Assembly: GCA_015178975.1 (NCBI GenBank)
Contig: WHVD01000150.1
Location: 124,001-188,000 of the forward strand
Length of the DNA stretch: 64,000 nucleotides
DNA from: Hysterangium stoloniferum
Lineage: Eukaryota; Basidiomycota; Agaricomycetes; Hysterangiales; Hysterangiaceae
Direction: 5' to 3'
Part shown: positions 36,560 through 48,068 of the stretch, in pieces
Layout of the letters: each line of letters opens with the position of its first letter
Numbering within the stretch: the stretch's first letter is position 1
Program-made: the position numbers and the translations under genes
Notes under the pieces: generated by a model
What the model was told of the DNA's origin: nothing
The model's input: the letters and a program-made list of their open reading frames with translations, nothing else
Database searches by the model: none

Positions 36560-36795
36560 CTTACTATCACTCCGAGCGAACTACCACATGTGCCCCATGG
36601 TGCATTTTATCGCCTCCGAGCGAACTGTCATATGTACCCCATGGTACATTTTATCACCTCTGAGTGAACTGTCACATGTGCCCCATGGTGCATTTTATCA
36701 CCTCTGAGTGAACTATCATATGTACCCCATAGTACATTTTATCACCTCTGAGCGACCCATCATCATTGCCCCATGGCACATTTTATTGCTTCTGA
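36560..36795 (+). repeat. 44-bp tandem repeat, about five units
   Basis: The GAGCGAACT/GAGTGAACT landmark recurs at 36574, 36618, 36662 and 36706, then as a diverged unit. The first units keep CCGAGCG, the later have CTGAGTG: CpG to TpG changes within one array. It lies inside the non-coding LTR element. Confidence 0.85.
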
Positions 36796-37457
36796 GAAAA
36801 CTGTTCCATCGTCATTTCTCTGTTGGCTATGTCTTTTTTTGGGATCACCTCTTTCCAATGTCTGCTGTTGACGAAAAAAAAAAATATTGGCAGATTTATA
36901 AGTCTACCTTTTAGGGACAAAATTTATGGCAGAAGATTACCTTTTTTTTTTCGGAACTGTCTGTTCCAAGTTGACCATGACCACCTCTGTCTGGCCAGTG
37001 ACGAAACTTACGGCAATATATCGAGCAAAACAAAAAACTCAAATTTTATGGAACCGCTTGTTCCAAGTCCACCGCACCACCTCTGAGTGGCCAATTCAGC
37101 GACAAAATTTATAGCACAATTGTTTTTTTTTGACCAAAGCTGTGCAAGTCGAGGAGGAGAATCTCAATCCTGTCTTGCCCAGCTTCGTTCCAGTTGGCCC
37201 TGGCGGATCAGTATTTCAATTTCTCGAAGCTCCACATCATCATTGTTCGACTTCGCCCGTGTCTTCATCACCCCCACTTCATTATCAATTCACCATCTAT
37301 TCATATTGAACTCATACCGGATTTTCGCATCTAGCTTCTTATATCCAGACATAAGACTCTTATCTCACGGCCCACTATTTGAGGCATCCTGCCACCCCCA
37401 TTGGCAAAAGTCGCAAAACCCGCATCTCCCGAAGCGGAATCCGCCATTTCCATCAGT

Positions 37458-37577
37458 TTTATGACCCAGCAAGCTTCATTTTGGACCTACATTGTATGAC
37501 CCAGCAAGCTTTATCTTTGGACCTACGTTATATGACCCAGCAAGCTTTATTGCTTGGACCTACATTATACGACCCAA
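37458..37577 (+). repeat. 36-38-bp tandem repeat, three units and a partial
   Basis: Units begin TATGACCCAGCAAGCTT and end TTGGACCTACATT or a variant. Located near the 3' end of the non-coding LTR element. Confidence 0.8.
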
Positions 37578-37679
37578 AAATCCATTTCACTTTCACGTTG
37601 TGCCTACTGACTTTTGTCCAACTTCATGGTTTCCTCGATCACCAGTGGTGAAGACTCAGTGGTTCATGCTGAGGAGGAG

Positions 37680-37865
37680 TGTTGGAATGTATACATCATG
37701 AACACTCGGGTATAGACACCCGACACCACTGCCATATCGCTGGTGGTGCCTGGTGATGGTTGGACCCGCAGCGTATATAAGCTAGTTGCCCGTTGTAGTG
37801 TCACCTTAGTCCATTATACATATACGTGACTGAGCTATATTACTATTAGGTCTTGCTTTTTAACA
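37680..37865 (+). repeat. 3' LTR of the element in the GST gene
   Basis: 186 bp, two differences from the 5' copy. One is a CpG to TpG change (CCACCGCC to CCACTGCC), the other A to G near the end. Confidence 0.92.
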
Positions 37866-38128
37866 AATACTACACCAGAAGAGGGGTACGTTTCCTCGAG
37901 GTATTCTACGATCTTCCATGAATCAGATATGACAGTGGGACTTCCCATCTTCGGAAGGATGGTCTGGGTCAGATATCACGGGGATGGTGTAATGCGGGCT
38001 TCCATCAGGCTTAGTACTAGTGGGAGCCGCTCCTATTTTACGCATGGTGGCTGCAATTTCGGGATATTCCACCCACACCGTGTTATATGGTATGCCCTTG
38101 TAATTAAGAACGGCTCTGCATAGGTCGT

Positions 38129-38652
38129 TGTAAAGTTAACAAAAAGTACTGATGTTACATTCACAGACAGGCATACTTTACGCGGACACACAGGGGGATG
38201 AAAGATTTCCCTGTCTGTCCAGGAACGTTGTAGATAGTGATAGTCATACTTCGTTAGGTAGAAGGGTCTGTTCAGGCTGTTCATTTTCCCAACATTCGCC
38301 TGCCTACTTATACGTCTGTGCATAGCTGCAGCTTACTCAGAATAACATTCACAAATAAAGTTGACATACCGAGATTGAAAGCATAAACAAAGTAAGCATG
38401 GTGAATCAGCTGAGTGAAAAAAGGACCACGGAAGAAAGGAGTGTGCCTGAATTAATAATTCAATTCATTTCCCTCCGCAGAAGGAAAGGTATTCATACTT
38501 TCTCCTACCAAGAAGATTTGAAAGAAATGATGCAGCCTGTCTTCCTATCAACAATCTCGATCTAACGATCATTAACAAATGAGTAAGCTACTAGTAGCTC
38601 TCTAAGCGGTACTACTTTTGACTTTTGAAAAACAGTTCATTTGTCAGATAGG
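38129..38652. other. GST upstream region
   Basis: Contains the probable first exon or promoter of the GST gene (an ATG at 38284 opens 35 codons that could splice to the N-terminal half, not secure). Rest is unremarkable. Confidence 0.35.
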
Positions 38653-39372
38653 TGTTAAGAACTGGAAACTGACTAATGTCGGTGGCCGACAGGGACCGAT
38701 CGGAAGGACTTGGCTTCAGCTTATGGGCTGCGCCCTCGCAAATATCCGTAGGATGTCCTTAAATTTCGGGCGGGCGAAGACTAGTCCTAGTGAGTACCTT
38801 TCGGCGTGATACCGATCAGAATCGATGGACAAGTCGGGCGTCGGGCCAAGGGGTCGGGGCCGGGAGTGGGCGAGCGCATGCGAAGGCGGATGGGGGAAGT
38901 CTTAGTATGAGACTGATACAGGTGTATGAGGGTATTCTGAGTCGATATTCTGATTGCCTAGTAACTACAACTACAGCGGGTTCATATACAAGTAACAGGC
39001 GTCTAGAAAATACTAATGGGGAGAAGGGCGGAAAACGGCATTAACAATAAGCTTGACTAGGAACGGGAAGTTTATGATTAGTTCGGAGGCCGATGATAAC
39101 CGAGAGCGGGATTACGATAAAAGGAAATGGTTCGAGGACTACAAATATAGATAGACATATGCGAAACATAAGATTGAACGGATCAACATAATAAAGGGGA
39201 CGTATCAAAGTTTGACCAGACAATACGAGTTATTTGACGTGGGCGTAAATGGAGTTTGATCTTCGCGAAACATTCGTCAGCTTCGGGGCCGATGGTTTCC
39301 AAGCGGATAACTTGAAACGTTGACAAGTGGCGATAACCTCGGGGCCGATAGGGTTGCGACACGGTCGTAACA
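38653..39372 (-). mobile_element. Solo LTR, family B, TSD ATAGG
   Basis: A 720-bp unit TGTTAAGAACTGG...CGGTCGTAACA with perfect 5-bp repeats ATAGG at 38648-38652 and 39373-39377. It is CpG-rich and so young; the copy at 49077-49803 is the CpG-decayed sister. It carries GGACTTGGCTTCAGCTTATG at 38707. Confidence 0.93.
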
Positions 39373-39610
39373 ATAGGCTATATTCTTAGTAATGGTTTTA
39401 AGCGCTGGGACCCTGTACGACACCTAGGAGGCTTGCAGATTGGGAAAGCGTCCGCCAGGGCCCTTTGGCAATACCATATCCATTATCAGGTTGCGGCATG
39501 CTATACATGGATAATGTGAGGAGCCATTCATATTCTTTTCGAACAACACTGGCAGGCTCGTACCAGGTGGCGGAATGGGAAAATTGGACGCCTACTCCGA
39601 TTTTGTCAAT

Positions 39611-39967
39611 CTGCTTGATCTACAGGAGTCACCACCATAATTGCTGGACAGCCAGTGATTCCATGGTGGAAGGAAACTGTTCTTATTGAACTGTGCAGGT
39701 ATAAAAATTACAATCACAGCAAGTGAGCTGGTAGTGCTCATCCTTGTTCAACTTGGCATTTTCTCCTCCACCAGTGTGTCATCAAGGAGATCGAGACTGC
39801 ATCAATGTAAATAAATACATACTGGTATCCACAGTCAGTTTCTCTCTCATTGGACCAGCTTTAAAGTATAGCCATAAAGCCCTTAGCTGGAAAAGCTGAA
39901 ATGAATGATTAGTCTATAGAAATTGAGTGCATGTGAACTACCTGTTATGGACTGTGGGGAATGCCTA
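39611..39967. repeat. Left part of the low-copy block, CpG-decayed copy
   Basis: Matches 29200-29560. About fifteen positions that are CpG there are TpG or CpA here, with very few other differences. It ends exactly where a family G LTR starts (TGTTAAGCTC at 39968). Confidence 0.9.
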
Positions 39968-40678
39968 TGTTAAGCTCTGAACAAAGATCCACAGATAGTC
40001 CCATGGAGGTTTCTGGTAATTAATTCCGAACACACTTTCTTACGGGAATTGTCCCACGGAGTCCCCGGGTAATAAGTCGGGGGAAGTTCCAGGGATTAGT
40101 AGTACAAGACAGTGTATCAGAATAATTACCAGAAAGGTATGGTACGGGCTGAGATGGACTTGGCTTCAGCTTATAGGCTGCACCCTTGTACACTCATTTG
40201 GGTGTCCATATTTTGAGCTGACAGAATGCATACAGGAAGATGTAGATTCTGGAGTTCCTGTGGGAGTTCTGGGAATTGAGTGTGCAGACAGACAAAAGGA
40301 CTAGAGACTGGATCAGGGGTGTAACTTGTTTGAGGGTCAAATTTGTTTGAGATTGAAACTGGACTCTAAGTACATGAATATAGGAGACTTATATAGACTG
40401 TGAAATGTAATAATACCAAATCTGGTAGTAATGAAGGGCAGAACTATTAAACATAAAACGAAACAAGTAAATACTAAACTGGGAATCAAAGACAGAATGG
40501 AATGGGAGTGGAGAATGAATCATGACAGGTTATTAGACCATAATGGGAATGGGGCTCTGTTAGAGGGGTTCCGGGGAGTCCGTCAGGGTCTGATGACTGG
40601 TCTGTGAGATACAGAGTGTCAGGTGTATATACATAGGGTGGAGTTCGGAGTCTGGTGGAGTCCGATGACTGGTACATG
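39968..40678. mobile_element. Family G LTR part and inverted family A LTR segment
   Basis: 39968 to about 40345 resembles the family G LTR at 10928 (core at 40155). From about 40365 to 40678 the sequence follows the reverse complement of the internal part of family A LTRs (compare 51400-51700). The normal left end of the gypsy 5' LTR is thus missing and replaced. Breakpoints are approximate. Confidence 0.55.
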
Positions 40679-41048
40679 AGACACATGACAGACTGTTTGA
40701 CCATAATGAGAGCAGGGTTCTATGCTCTGTTAGAGGGGTTCCAGGAGTCCGGTCGGAGTCCGGTGACTGGTCCATGAGATACAGAGAGTCGGGTGTATAT
40801 AGGGTGGAGTCCAGGTCCCAGCAGGTTGTCTGGTAATGGGTATAGTTGACTATCTCGACTCATGACTCACGACCTCTGACCTATGACCTACGACCCACGA
40901 ACCCCTGCCCGGACTCCCCGGGATTCCCATCCACCTGTTCGAAATTGGACAACACGATCTAGCGAGGGTGCAGCTTATAAGCTGAAGCCAAGTCCTACCA
41001 GATATCCTGCAGGTTTCTCCGGAGACCTGCCCTGTGTGTATCCTAACA
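40679..41048 (+). mobile_element. Right part of the gypsy 5' LTR (family A), with inverted internal segment
   Basis: The 370 bp are nearly identical to 47697-48068 and end TCCTAACA. The first ~180 bp (40679-40860) run opposite to their order in the standard family A LTR, the last ~190 bp run normally. This rearranged structure is shared by both copies, so it arose once and was then copied. Confidence 0.7.
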
Positions 41049-41084
41049 GTATTTTCTGACTAATACTCGCAGATTGTTTTCATT

Positions 41085-44000
41085 ATGCCACCAAGAAGAA
41101 ATACATGTGCACAGGTATCATTACCTGGACCGTCGACTCTTCATTCCCCGTTAACTCTGTATACCAGCCAGACACTTGCGAACCAGTCGTAATCCATGGA
41201 AGAAGCCCGTATCGAAGAAGTCCTGGAAAACCAGGATGAATCCAAGCACGAGGAAGAATCCATGGCCCCCGACAAGGGCAAAGGTGTCAAAAACCCTCCG
41301 CCTAGTCAATGACTGCACTTGGAGGATCCTACTTCTGAGTGTTTAGCAGGCACTATAGATAAATTTATGACGCACCTGGTTGAAGAACGAAAGAAAAAGG
41401 AACAAGAACCTCCACGGTCAAAAGTCAATGTTCCGGAACCCTTCACAGGTTCCAACCCAAACAAGCTCTCTACTTTCCTCATGCAATGTTGCTTCAATTT
41501 CCACAATTGATCCGCTGCATTCTCCACAGACTCCCGAAAAGTCAACTACACACTTTCATATTTGTTGGGATCCACATTGAAATGGTTCGAACCGGCTTTT
41601 AGTAGGATTTCCAAAGAAGAGCCACTTTGGCTTGAAGATTGGGATGCTTTTGTTGAGGAGCTTGAAACCAACTTTGGCCCATATGACCCGACAGGAGAAG
41701 CAAACAGTCTCACAAATCTTTGTATGAAGGACACACAGTGCATCACGGACTATATCATCCAATTCAATAACCTTGCAGCTCGTTGTCAGTGGGGTGATCC
41801 CACTCTCCGCCACCAATTCTACACCGGTCTGCCATCCCACCTTAAAGACGAAGTCTCAAAAGGAGAAGATGGCAAGCCAAAAACCCTGTCCTGTATGCGC
41901 CTCAAGGCTCAAAACGCGGACGCACGTTATTGGGAACGTCGGGTGGAAGTTGCCCGTGAGACCTCCGCGGACAAAGTGAACAAGTCCACGGCCAATAAAA
42001 CCAACAACAACAACTCATCACCCAGCAACCAGAACTCCATGCAATCCGACAAGAAGAACGATAAAAAGTCTTCAAACAACAACAACAAGGACAAGGACAA
42101 TAACAAGGGTCAACAGTCCGGCAAGCAAGCCGGAAAACCCGACCCGATGGCAAATTGACCCCACAGGAAAGACAATGTTGTATGGACAACAACCTCTGTC
42201 TATTGTGCAGGAAACCCGGTCATCGAGTCCCGGAATGTCTGCTGGCAAAAGCAAACTCTTCAAAGGGTCAAACAGCCAAGGCTTCCACAGAAGCCCCGTT
42301 GAAGGACAAACCAGCTTCCGACTCGAAAAAAGAGTAAGCAACCCCACAGACTCCACGCGGGTTGGGGGTTGCATTGCCTCTCCGTGCATTCAAGAGTTGA
42401 CCCGTCTCAACGCATCCGCTCTTTCACATTCTGATTCATTTTTCATTAAACTTATGTCTAATATGATCCTGAAACTCATTTTTTCAGCTCTCATAGATTC
42501 CGGCTCGACTCATTGTTTTTTAGATACAAAATTCACGCAAAAAAATTCTTTGTCAACTTATTCAATAAATCCCATCGGCCTCCACCTCTTCGATGGCACA
42601 AGTAATTCGGTTGTTACCCAAGCTTGTGATTTACCCATCTGTTTCCCATATGGAACATCTCAATTGGTCACTTTCTATGTGACCCAGTTAGACTCAAGTT
42701 GCTTGGTGGTCCTAGGACATAACTGGCTTACCTGCTACAATCCATTGATTGACTGGATAGCTAACAGTATAACATTCCGGACTCCCACAGCAGCCGAGGA
42801 AACTGCGCCTGTCCCAGCCTCCATGGCACCCATGGCCTTCCCGGCACCTGCAGTCTCAAGGACTCCTGTGATCCCTATGGCACCCATAGCTTCCCTGGAA
42901 CCCACGGCACCTCTGTCCATTTCTCTGATTAATGCTGCAGCTTTTATTAGGGCTTCAAAAATGGATGGGTCCCAGGCGTTCACTATCAACTTAAAAATTG
43001 ATGAAGCAACTGGATGTTTTTCAACACCGGTATCCGAATCTGAGCAAGCCGCTGACCTAGAAGGCATCCCAGAGAAATATCATGACTTCACGGATGTTTT
43101 TAGCAAGCGGAAAGCTGACCAGCTTCTGCCTCACAGGAATATGACTTAAAAATTGATCTCAAAGATGGCACCCAGCCACCCCTAGGACATATTTACCTGC
43201 TCTCATCCACGGAACTTTCCGCAATCCACAATTTCCTGGATGAACATTTGTCCATAGGTTTTATTCGACCCTCAAAGTCTCCTTTTGGAGCACCTGTTCT
43301 GTTTGTCAGAAAAAAGGATGGATCCCTTAGACTATGTGTTGATTTCAGAGGCCTCAATGCTGTCACAAAAAAGGATAAATATCCACTCCCACTCATATCT
43401 GATCTGCTCGATGCTCCACAGCATGCCCGGATTTACACCAAAATGATCTCAAACAAGCCTACCATTTGGTCTGGATCACTGTGGGTGATGAATGGAAAAC
43501 CACTTTTAGAACCCGTTATGGGGCCTTCAAGTGGTTGGTGATGCCCTTTGGACTCACTAATGCTCCTTCTGTTTTTCAGCATTTTATCAATGACATTTTC
43601 TCTGACATGCTTGATGTATGCGTCATTGTTTACTTGGACGACATTCTTATCTACTCTGAGGACCCCGCGGAACACGACAAACAAGTCTGTGAAGTTCTCT
43701 GGAGACTCAGAAAACATGGTTTATTCACGAATGGTAAAAAATGTACTTTTGACACGGACTCCGTGGAATACCTGGGTTTCATGATGGGACCTGATGGACT
43801 CTGCATGGATGAAGCTAAAGTGCAAGTCATCAAAGATTGGCCCGAACCTCGAAAAGTCAAAGATATACAATCCTTCCTCGGCTTTGCCAATTTTTACAGA
43901 CGGTTTATCTGTGGATATTCCAACATCATGGTACCCCTTACCCACCTTACGTGTAAGGGTACTCCGTGGAATTTCAACAATAAGTGTCAAAAAGCCTTCA

Positions 44001-46530
44001 ATCTTTTAAAAAATTCTTTTTCTACAGCTCCTATCCTGTCGCATTGGAAACTGGACTTCCCACTCATTGTTGAAACAGACACCTCCGACTATGCACTTGG
44101 AGCCATTCTGTCTATCCAGGACTCCGATGGAGAAGTCAACCCCGTGGCTTTCTATCCCAGACTTTTACCAGAGCAGAGCTCAACTACAACATTCATGATA
44201 AGGAACTCCTGGCAATTTTTTCAGCTTTCAAAGCATGGCAACACTATTTGGAAGGTTCGGGAACTCCTATTGGTGTTGTAACAGATCACAAAAACCTGGA
44301 ATACTTTTCTACTACAAAACGTTTGACCCGCCGGCAGGCCCACTGGTCTGAATATCTATCTGCTTTCAACATGATTATCCGCTTTCGACCTGGCCGTCTC
44401 GGTGGCAAACCCGATGCTTTAACTAGACGATGGGACATCTATCCTAAAGAGGGGAGCAATGACTATGCCACGGTAAATCCGCACAACCTGAAACCTATTT
44501 TCACGAATCAACAACTTACCGCATCGGTCCACGCAGCTTTCCTCATCAATCCCATTGTCCGTGGAATTATCATTATGGATATCGAGAAATTACATCAAGA
44601 TATTCTATTGGCAATTCCGCTAGACCCGATAACTAAAGCTCACCTTGACAATCCCGTGGACCCCGATCAACCTCGGTGGTCTCTTGATCAGCATGGTTTC
44701 ATTAGACTTGACGATAGGATCTATTTACTGGACTCTGACGGCCTCCGCCTCAGGATCCTTCAATACAAACACAAACATCCACTCTCAGGACATTTTGGGT
44801 ACAACAAAACTCTATCACTAATAAGAAGAGAATATACTTGGCCCAGACTCCGTGGATTAATTAAGCACTACTGTAAATCTTGCACTACTTGTCCCCACTC
44901 GAAATCTCAGCGACACAAGCCATACAGCCTTTTGAAACAACTCCCGGTACTGGAACATCCATGGAATTCTATCTCTATGGATTTCATTGAACACCTACCG
45001 GATTCCGAAGGCTTTTCCACCATTCTAGTCGTTGTTGACAGATTCTCAAAACAGGTATGTATATTCATCCCTACATATGATACAATTACGTCCATGCAGT
45101 TAGCGGAACTTTTCATTATCCACGTATTTTCCAAGCACGGAGTTCCATCCCACATGACTTCCGATAGAGGATCAGAGTTCGTGTCTCACTTCTTTAGATC
45201 CCTTGGAAAATCCTTGGACATGACATTACATTTCATGTCCGGACATCACCCGGAAGGCGACGGACAAACTGAACGTGTCAATCAGACATTGGAACAATAC
45301 CTCCCCGTATATTGCAATTACCAACAGGACAATTAAAAATCTTTCTTACCACTTGCAGAGTTTGCTTACAACAATACACCTTCAGCCACTACTGGCGTTT
45401 TCCCGTTCTTTGCAAATAAAGGATATAATCCAAATATTACAGTACATCCAGAATGAAATCTCGCCTCTGCTCGCACTCAAGCATTCACTGCCGACCTCCA
45501 CAAGCTCCACGAGGAACTCTGGACTGCAATAAAGTCCACCCAAGAGCAATACCAACTTTCAGCGGACAAACACCAGATCCCGCCACCCAACTTCAAGATA
45601 GGTGACCGTGTTTATGTCAAATCTTAATTCTTTAGGACTCCCCGTCCATCAAAAAAGCTTGCTGAAAAATATTTAGATCCGTTTAAAATTATTGCACAAG
45701 TAGGTTCAGTTTCTTGGACCCTACGGCTTCCTGATAGCATGCGCATGGTACACCTGGTATTTCATGTTTCTATGTTAGAACCTTGTACTGCTAACACTAT
45801 CCCAGATCGCGTGCAATCTCCGCCTCCTCCTGTCATTATTGACGGAGAACCCGAGTTTGAAATCTCACAGATTTTAGATTCAAAAATTGACAAGCGTCGA
45901 TGCACTTGTAAACTGCTTTACTTGGTCGAGTGGGCGGGTTACGAGGGCACCGATGAAGAAACCTCATGGATTTTGGCCATGGAACTCGGTGTGAAGAGTG
46001 GTATAAGTTCTGACCGTTCTATATACGAAGAAATGAGTAGAATGGGAGGAAGGATGATTCAAGAAGGATGATTCAAGAAGGATGATTCAAGAAGGATGAT
46101 TCGAGTGGAGGCCTCGACTGTTACAGTTCGAGGCCTGAAGTGTTAGATAGTTCAGATACTGCTACTTATGTAGTAGCTGACATGTTACCCTGATCACCGC
46201 TCGTAGTAGACCTAGTTTATGTCTTACGAGTGGTGGTGCTTGGGTAAAAGTGTGTCTGAGTTCTAATTGGTGCTGAGTGCACCCACAAGTATACACAATG
46301 CTTCGAACTAATGAAATGATGGAATATTCGAAGAATATAAAAGATAGATAAATATGAATAGAATGTGTAAAATATAAATAAAATAAAAGGAGTGTTTTAC
46401 CACAATGAAACTGTGGTAAAAGCATACTCCTCACACTCGGTAATGCCACAGAAATCGTTACTGACTTTCATACAGCTTACCCACTCAAACCTGGACCACT
46501 ATCGTCTCTGACCGCAATCCATGGACCCTG
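41085..46530 (+). pseudogene. Gypsy chromovirus gag-pol, decayed
   Basis: From MPPRRNTC the order is gag (core around LGSTLKWFEPAFSRI, 41562), zinc knuckle CLLCRKPGHRVPEC (42205), protease LIDSGSTHCFLD (42494), RT with [20 protein letters not shown] and YLDD (43634), RNase H with VVTDHKNLEYFS, H2C2 and integrase (MDFIEHLP, TSDRGSEF, HHPEGDGQTERVNQ: the D, D, E triad), the GDRVYVKS region, and a chromodomain (CKLLYLVEWAGYEGTDEETS). The chromodomain is cut at 45989 by a family D LTR and resumes at 46441 with NATEIVTDFHTAYPLKPGP. Several TGA stops sit where CGA is expected (after NPPPSQ, after CFNFHN), and there are frameshifts near 42160, 42330, 43150 and 43445, so it is inactive. The chromodomain points to the Tf1/sushi-type branch. 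Confidence 0.93.
45990..46435. mobile_element. Solo LTR, family D, in the chromodomain, TSD CTCGG
   Basis: A 446-bp TGTGAAGAG...CTCACA unit flanked by perfect repeats CTCGG at 45985-45989 and 46436-46440. Removing it and one repeat restores the reading frame across MELGNATEIV. It contains a triplicated ATGATTCAAGAAGG motif at 46055-46095. Confidence 0.95.
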
Positions 46531-46705
46531 TGTTACATTTGGACTCATTTTCATTATTCCCTGTCGCCCTATGTCTCTCTTTGCTTTTACAGGTTCTGAC
46601 AGGTCTTTCAAGTCTTCAAGCGGATTTTCCGCGGACTTTGACTTTGACTTTTATGTTTTTTCACGCCTTACTTTTATATTCAAAATTATTATCAAGTTTA
46701 TTTTA

Positions 46706-46999
46706 TTATTCTTTATCTACATTGATGGGGCTATTCTTTTTCCCCACCTCCTGTTTTCCAGCCTCATTTATCTCCTCGGGTAGCTCTGCTATCTCCACAG
46801 GCACCTCTTCCTCATCTGTACCGGCTTCCTTGGAACTCCTGGCCTCCGGCTTCTCATATACAAAGCCGGCATACTCCATCAGGAACTTAAAATGATCCCC
46901 ATGGAGTGCACGGAGATCATTGGCCATGATGATGCTGACCTTGTTGCTCTTCTGGAGCAACTCATTTTGGGCTTCAATTCCCTCAGCAATCCATCCCAC
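46706..46999 (-). pseudogene. Unknown ORF fragment cut by a family C LTR
   Basis: A minus-strand frame of about 95 codons reads GWIAEGIEAQNELLQKSNKV, then FLMEYAGFVYEKPE and an acidic tail. It looks coding by composition but is not recognised. Its upstream part is replaced by LTR sequence at 47000. It may be host or the gag of another element. Confidence 0.35.
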
Positions 47000-47071
47000 A
47001 GATATTGAGGTGGAGGTCAGATGTTTTGGATGATATTGGATATTGAAGTATCCAGGAATGGGTCGTAACAA
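47000..47071 (-). mobile_element. Family C LTR end fragment
   Basis: Ends GGGTCGTAACA and is followed by ACTTC, the reverse complement of the GAAGT target duplication of the LTR at 51928-52510. So this is the inverted duplicate of that insertion's end. Confidence 0.75.
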
Positions 47072-47131
47072 CTTCCTCAATTAAATAAGTCTCCCAGTCT
47101 TCAATTTTCCAGCTCCAGCATGCAGGCATTG

Positions 47132-48068
47132 TGTTATGACCGGACAATCCTGCTGGACTCCGGGCACTAACCCGTACGCCCCCACACCCCACACGCACCA
47201 AATGTCTGTTTATAGGATTTCCTGCCCAGACTCTGTACATCAAGACTTGTTACGTTCGACCTCATTACGACACATATCAGTTACCGGACTGCCCCCGGAC
47301 TCCATCTCTGTCTATGTCCATCTTCGTCCCATGCATCAGTCACTGGACCCCACTCAGAATCCTGTCACTGCTCTAATTGAGCCCCATTCCCATTTTAGTC
47401 AAATGACCTGTCATGATTTAGGACTCCGCTCCCACTCCGTTTCCCATTATGGGTTATGCTTTGTCACAATTTGGACTCCGCTCCGTTCCGTCCCATTCCT
47501 AACACCAAACTTGGTGTTTATTATTCCCGTTTTATGTTTTGTTAGTTTCATTTCATCATTACTGGATTTGGTATGTTATTCACTCCATGGTCTATATAAA
47601 CTGGCAGATGTTGTACATACAATCCAGTTCAGAAAATTAGCTTAGATTCCCCCCAGTAATCTAATATATTTTCCACTCTAAAACCCTACTCTTATCAGAC
47701 ACATGACAGACTGTTTGACCATAATGAGAGCAGGGTTCTATGCTCTGTTAGAGGGGTTCCAGGAGTCCGGTCGGAGTCCGGTGACTGGTCCATGAGATAC
47801 AGAGAGTCGGGTGTATATAGGGTGGCGTCCAGGTCCCAGCAGGTTGTCTGGTAATGGGTATAGTTGACTATCTCGACTCATGACTCACGACCTCTGACCT
47901 ACGACCTATGACCCACGAACCCCTGCCCAGACTCCCCGGGATTCCCATCCGCCTGTTCGAAATTGGACAACACGATCTAGCGAGGGCACAGCCTATAAGC
48001 TGAAGCCAAGTTCTACCGGATATCCCACAGGTTTCTCCAGAGACCCACCCTGTGTGTGTATCCTAACA
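47132..48068 (+). mobile_element. LTR of family A, chimeric (937 bp)
   Basis: Left part 47132-47690 starts TGTTATGACC after CATTG and is the inverted match of 51310-51866. Right part 47697-48068 is the direct match of 40679-41048. The join near 47690-47697 is a recombination point. It serves as the 3' boundary of the gypsy complex. Confidence 0.75.

Larger units (their letters stand above)
33586..37865 (+). mobile_element. Young non-autonomous LTR element (LARD-like), 4280 bp, TSD AATAC
   Basis: Two 186-bp LTRs (TGTTGGAATG...TTTTTAACA) at 33586-33771 and 37680-37865 differ at two positions. They are flanked by perfect 5-bp repeats AATAC (33581-33585 and 37866-37870). Right after the left LTR comes GGTTATGGGCCCC, a primer-binding site of the copia type that pairs with an internal part of initiator tRNA-Met. 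A purine-rich tract GAGGAGGAG precedes the right LTR. The 3.9 kb interior has no gag or pol frame; it holds a tRNA-like sequence, a CpG-free repeat, and two tandem arrays. It must be moved by another element's proteins. It disrupts the GST gene. Confidence 0.93.
33014..38128 (-). pseudogene. Glutathione S-transferase (Ure2/UstS-like), split by an LTR element
   Basis: The N-terminal thioredoxin-fold half lies at 38128-37866 on the minus strand: RAVLNYKGIPYNTVWVEYPE, then KIGAAPTSTKPDGSPHYTIP and, one base out of frame, VISDSWKIVEYLEETYPSSG. The gene then breaks at the LTR element and resumes at 33585 with FPSGTKSLQFLFQQH, YFRQTRETFFNKKLEELHPE (after a 64-nt intron) and, after a further GT-AG intron, FADLALVLDKNG and YADFILASFLDIIA, ending GRWAIAMGKCLPYFEKA. 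The halves join exactly if the element and one copy of the GTATT duplication are removed. A 1-nt insertion near 37965 shifts the N-terminal half independently. The first exon is not resolved. Such enzymes conjugate glutathione in detoxification. Confidence 0.88.
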
